From Oscillospiraceae bacterium (GTDB lineage: Bacteria > Bacillota > Clostridia > Oscillospirales > Oscillospiraceae): a stretch of 6,393 nt of DNA. The DNA lies in the NCBI GenBank assembly GCA_029067025.1, contig JAIEFH010000251.1:1-6393 (forward strand), read 5' to 3'. Made by a program: the position numbers and the translations under genes. The notes beneath the pieces were generated by a model. That model did no database searches. It was not told where the DNA came from and saw only the letters and a program-made list of their open reading frames with translations. Positions 5,587-6,393 of the stretch are shown one piece after another (position 1 is the first letter of the stretch; every line of letters starts with the position of its first letter).

Positions 5587-5600
5587 TTCTCGTCCTTTTT
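5563..5600 (+). terminator. Intrinsic terminator overlapping the 3' end of the cysteine-rich gene
   Basis: AAGGACGAGGATT (5563-5575) pairs over 13 bp (one G-U) with AATTCTCGTCCTT (5585-5597), with the loop TCACCCTAT. The sequence ends in five T (5596-5600), the first two of which pair in the stem. The TAA stop (5584-5586) sits at the loop-stem junction, so the 5' arm is coding sequence. Confidence 0.9.
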
Positions 5601-5627
5601 ATGCCTTGAACTGCACAGTCCCGCCGC

Positions 5628-5656
5628 TGTACTTTTTTGCGCAGATATGCTATACT
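5628..5656 (+). promoter_or_regulatory. Extended -10 promoter of yjdF
   Basis: TGC directly precedes the -10 TATACT (5651-5656), giving the extended TGnTATACT form. The -35 (TGTACT, 5628-5633, 17-bp spacer) is weak. The predicted start near 5663 coincides with the first base pairs of the riboswitch P1 stem (5664), which supports the call. Confidence 0.65.
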
Positions 5657-5663
5657 CCCCTCA

Positions 5664-5775
5664 GCGGAGATAAAAACACAGTCCCCGTCGGGTAGTCGGG
5701 GCGCGGGGGAGCTCCCTCCCGCCAGTAACCTGCCTCCTTGGTTGTCCCTTCTCCGCGCACTATGTCAAAGGAGGA
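5664..5775 (+). promoter_or_regulatory. Probable yjdF-class riboswitch in the yjdF leader
   Basis: The 5' leader of yjdF folds into a closed multi-branch structure. P1 is GCGGAGA (5664-5670) with TCTCCGC (5750-5756). Inside are CCCCG (5683-5687) with CGGGG (5697-5701), and GCGGG (5703-5707) with CCCGC (5718-5722). The unpaired bases include an A-rich stretch (ATAAAAACAC) and AGTAACCTGCC. CCTCCTT (5733-5739) is a perfect complement of the Shine-Dalgarno AAGGAGG (5768-5774). GTTGTCC (5741-5747) is a perfect complement of GGACAAC (5773-5779). These pairings exclude each other, and at least the second competes with P1, so ligand binding could free or mask the ribosome site. The yjdF RNA motif is known upstream of yjdF genes in Firmicutes and responds to azaaromatic compounds. 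The class call comes from this gene context plus the fold. I could not align it to the family model. Confidence 0.8.
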
Positions 5776-5784
5776 CAACTGAAT

Positions 5785-6204
5785 ATGTGCGTTTCCAAGG
5801 CAAGTCTCACCGTGTATTTTGAACCGCCCTTTTGGGTGGGCCTGTACCAGCGGGAGGATGAGGATGGCTGCCGAGTGTGCAAAATCACCTTCGGCGCTGA
5901 ACCAAAGGATCAGGAAGTTCTGGACTGGCTTCTCAGCCACTGGCGGGAACTGCGGTTCAGTCCTCCGATAGTCGGGAATCGGGAGATCAACCGTCTGCCC
6001 AGTCCCAAACGAATGCGCCGGGAAGCCCGCAAGGCCACCCAGACCGCCGGGACAGGCACTAAGGCACAGCAGGCACTCCAGCTCCAGCGGGAACAGCAGA
6101 AGGCACAGCGAAAAGCCGATTCCAAGGAGCACCGGGAGGCAGAGCGGGAGCGGAAGCTCGTCCTCCGGCAAGAGAAACGCAGGCAGAAGCACCGGGGGCA
6201 TTGA
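5785..6204 (+). CDS. yjdF: YjdF family protein (DUF2992)
   Basis: A 139-aa, strongly basic cytoplasmic protein of the YjdF/DUF2992 family. The biochemical function is unknown. The family is linked to responses to azaaromatic compounds through the riboswitch that controls it. An N-terminal beta-rich part starts LTVYFEPPFWVGLYQR (8-23) and includes the family block ITFGAEPKDQEVLDWLL (34-50). PKRMRRE (74-80) and GTKAQQAL (91-98) follow. A long charged helical tail rich in Lys, Arg, Glu and Gln (about 93-130) ends in the typical KHRGH. The basic tail suggests RNA or ribosome contact, which is inference. The start is clear: AAAGGAGGA (5767-5775) lies 9 nt before the ATG. The gene is monocistronic, with its own promoter, structured leader and terminator (6226-6256). 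The length looks normal and the gene intact. Confidence 0.93.
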   Translation: MCVSKASLTVYFEPPFWVGLYQREDEDGCRVCKITFGAEPKDQEVLDWLLSHWRELRFSPPIVGNREINRLPSPKRMRREARKATQTAGTGTKAQQALQLQREQQKAQRKADSKEHREAERERKLVLRQEKRRQKHRGH

Positions 6205-6225
6205 CCGGCCATCTGCCACACAGGA

Positions 6226-6256
6226 AAAGAGCGGTGGTCATTGCCCACCGCTCTTT
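6226..6256 (+). terminator. Intrinsic terminator of yjdF, possibly bidirectional
   Basis: AAAGAGCGGTGG (6226-6237) pairs over 12 perfect bp with CCACCGCTCTTT (6245-6256) around the 7-nt loop TCATTGC. The stem itself ends in TTT on the plus strand and reads into CTCTTTTCC on the minus strand. It can therefore also stop transcription leaking from the opposing rRNA operon. Confidence 0.85.
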
Positions 6257-6280
6257 CGCGTCCGCACAATTCAAATTAAA

Positions 6281-6313
6281 CAAAAGAAAACGGACAGCCC
6301 TTCAACTGTCCGT
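6281..6313 (-). terminator. Terminator of the minus-strand rRNA operon
   Basis: On the minus strand ACGGACAG (6313-6306) pairs over 8 bp with CTGTCCGT (6297-6290). TTTTCTTTTG follows (6290-6281, its first T being the last base of the stem). It lies 7 bp after the 5S rRNA 3' end, which is the expected place. Confidence 0.88.
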
Positions 6314-6320
6314 CTCTTTG

Positions 6321-6393
6321 TGTCGGCACTACCTATCTTCCCAGGCCGTCGCCAGCCAAGTATTTTCGGCGCGAGTGAGCTTAACTGCCGTGT
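6321..6393 (-). rRNA. rrf: 5S ribosomal RNA (3' part, runs off right edge)
   Basis: The minus strand reads ACACGGCAGTTAAGC, then CGCGCCGAAAATACTTGG, then CCTGGGAAGATAGGTAGTGC. These are the conserved helix III/loop B segment, the loop E/helix IV segment and the 3' strand of 5S rRNA. About 73 of an expected 115-120 nt are present; the 5' part lies beyond the right edge. The exact 3' end (about 6319-6322) is set by the GTGCCGACA tail that should pair with the missing 5' end. It is probably the last gene of an rRNA operon. Confidence 0.93.

Noticed and set aside
5650..6219. Minus-strand frame opposite yjdF (189 codons)
   Set aside because: The plus strand has a clear YjdF protein with RBS, riboswitch and terminator. 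The minus frame would read through the riboswitch and has no RBS.

Overview
The window looks like chromosomal DNA of a GC-rich gut Clostridia, most likely Oscillospiraceae (Flavonifractor / Pseudoflavonifractor / Lawsonibacter type). The reasons are GC-rich codons with GGAGG ribosome binding sites, a T-box leader, a YlbJ-type sporulation membrane protein, a YjdF gene, and a 5S rRNA whose 3' half has the clostridial form. The genus is inference.

Left part (1-2835, all minus strand): a probable tryptophan-uptake ABC transporter operon. A consensus promoter (TTGACA, 17 bp, TATAAT) feeds a T-box leader with a UGG (Trp) specifier codon, a GGGTGGTATCGC T-box and a 12-bp intrinsic terminator. Next come a TrpX-type lipoprotein, a class I methyltransferase, and the N-terminal part of the TrpY-type permease, which runs off the left edge. 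The methyltransferase is an unexpected gene between the two transporter genes. It is bounded by a large palindromic element (1299-1382) and a GC-rich hairpin (391-418).

Middle (2886-4032, minus strand): a single DUF2804 gene with its own extended -10 promoter, an operator-like inverted repeat over its predicted start site, and a GC-rich hairpin after its stop.

Right part (4059-6256, plus strand): ylbJ, preceded by a terminator-like hairpin. A 69-aa five-cysteine protein follows, with a promoter overlapping the ylbJ stop and a terminator overlapping its own 3' end. Last is yjdF, behind a structured leader that is very probably the yjdF-class riboswitch. Sequences able to pair with the Shine-Dalgarno suggest translational control. 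The yjdF terminator faces the 3' end of a minus-strand rRNA operon (5S gene plus terminator) that enters from the right edge.

The window holds two riboswitch-type RNAs: a tRNA-sensing T-box and a yjdF aptamer. I see no CRISPR array, insertion sequence, tRNA gene or defence cassette. The least explained items are the methyltransferase inside the transporter operon, the palindromic element beside it, and the small cysteine-rich protein.
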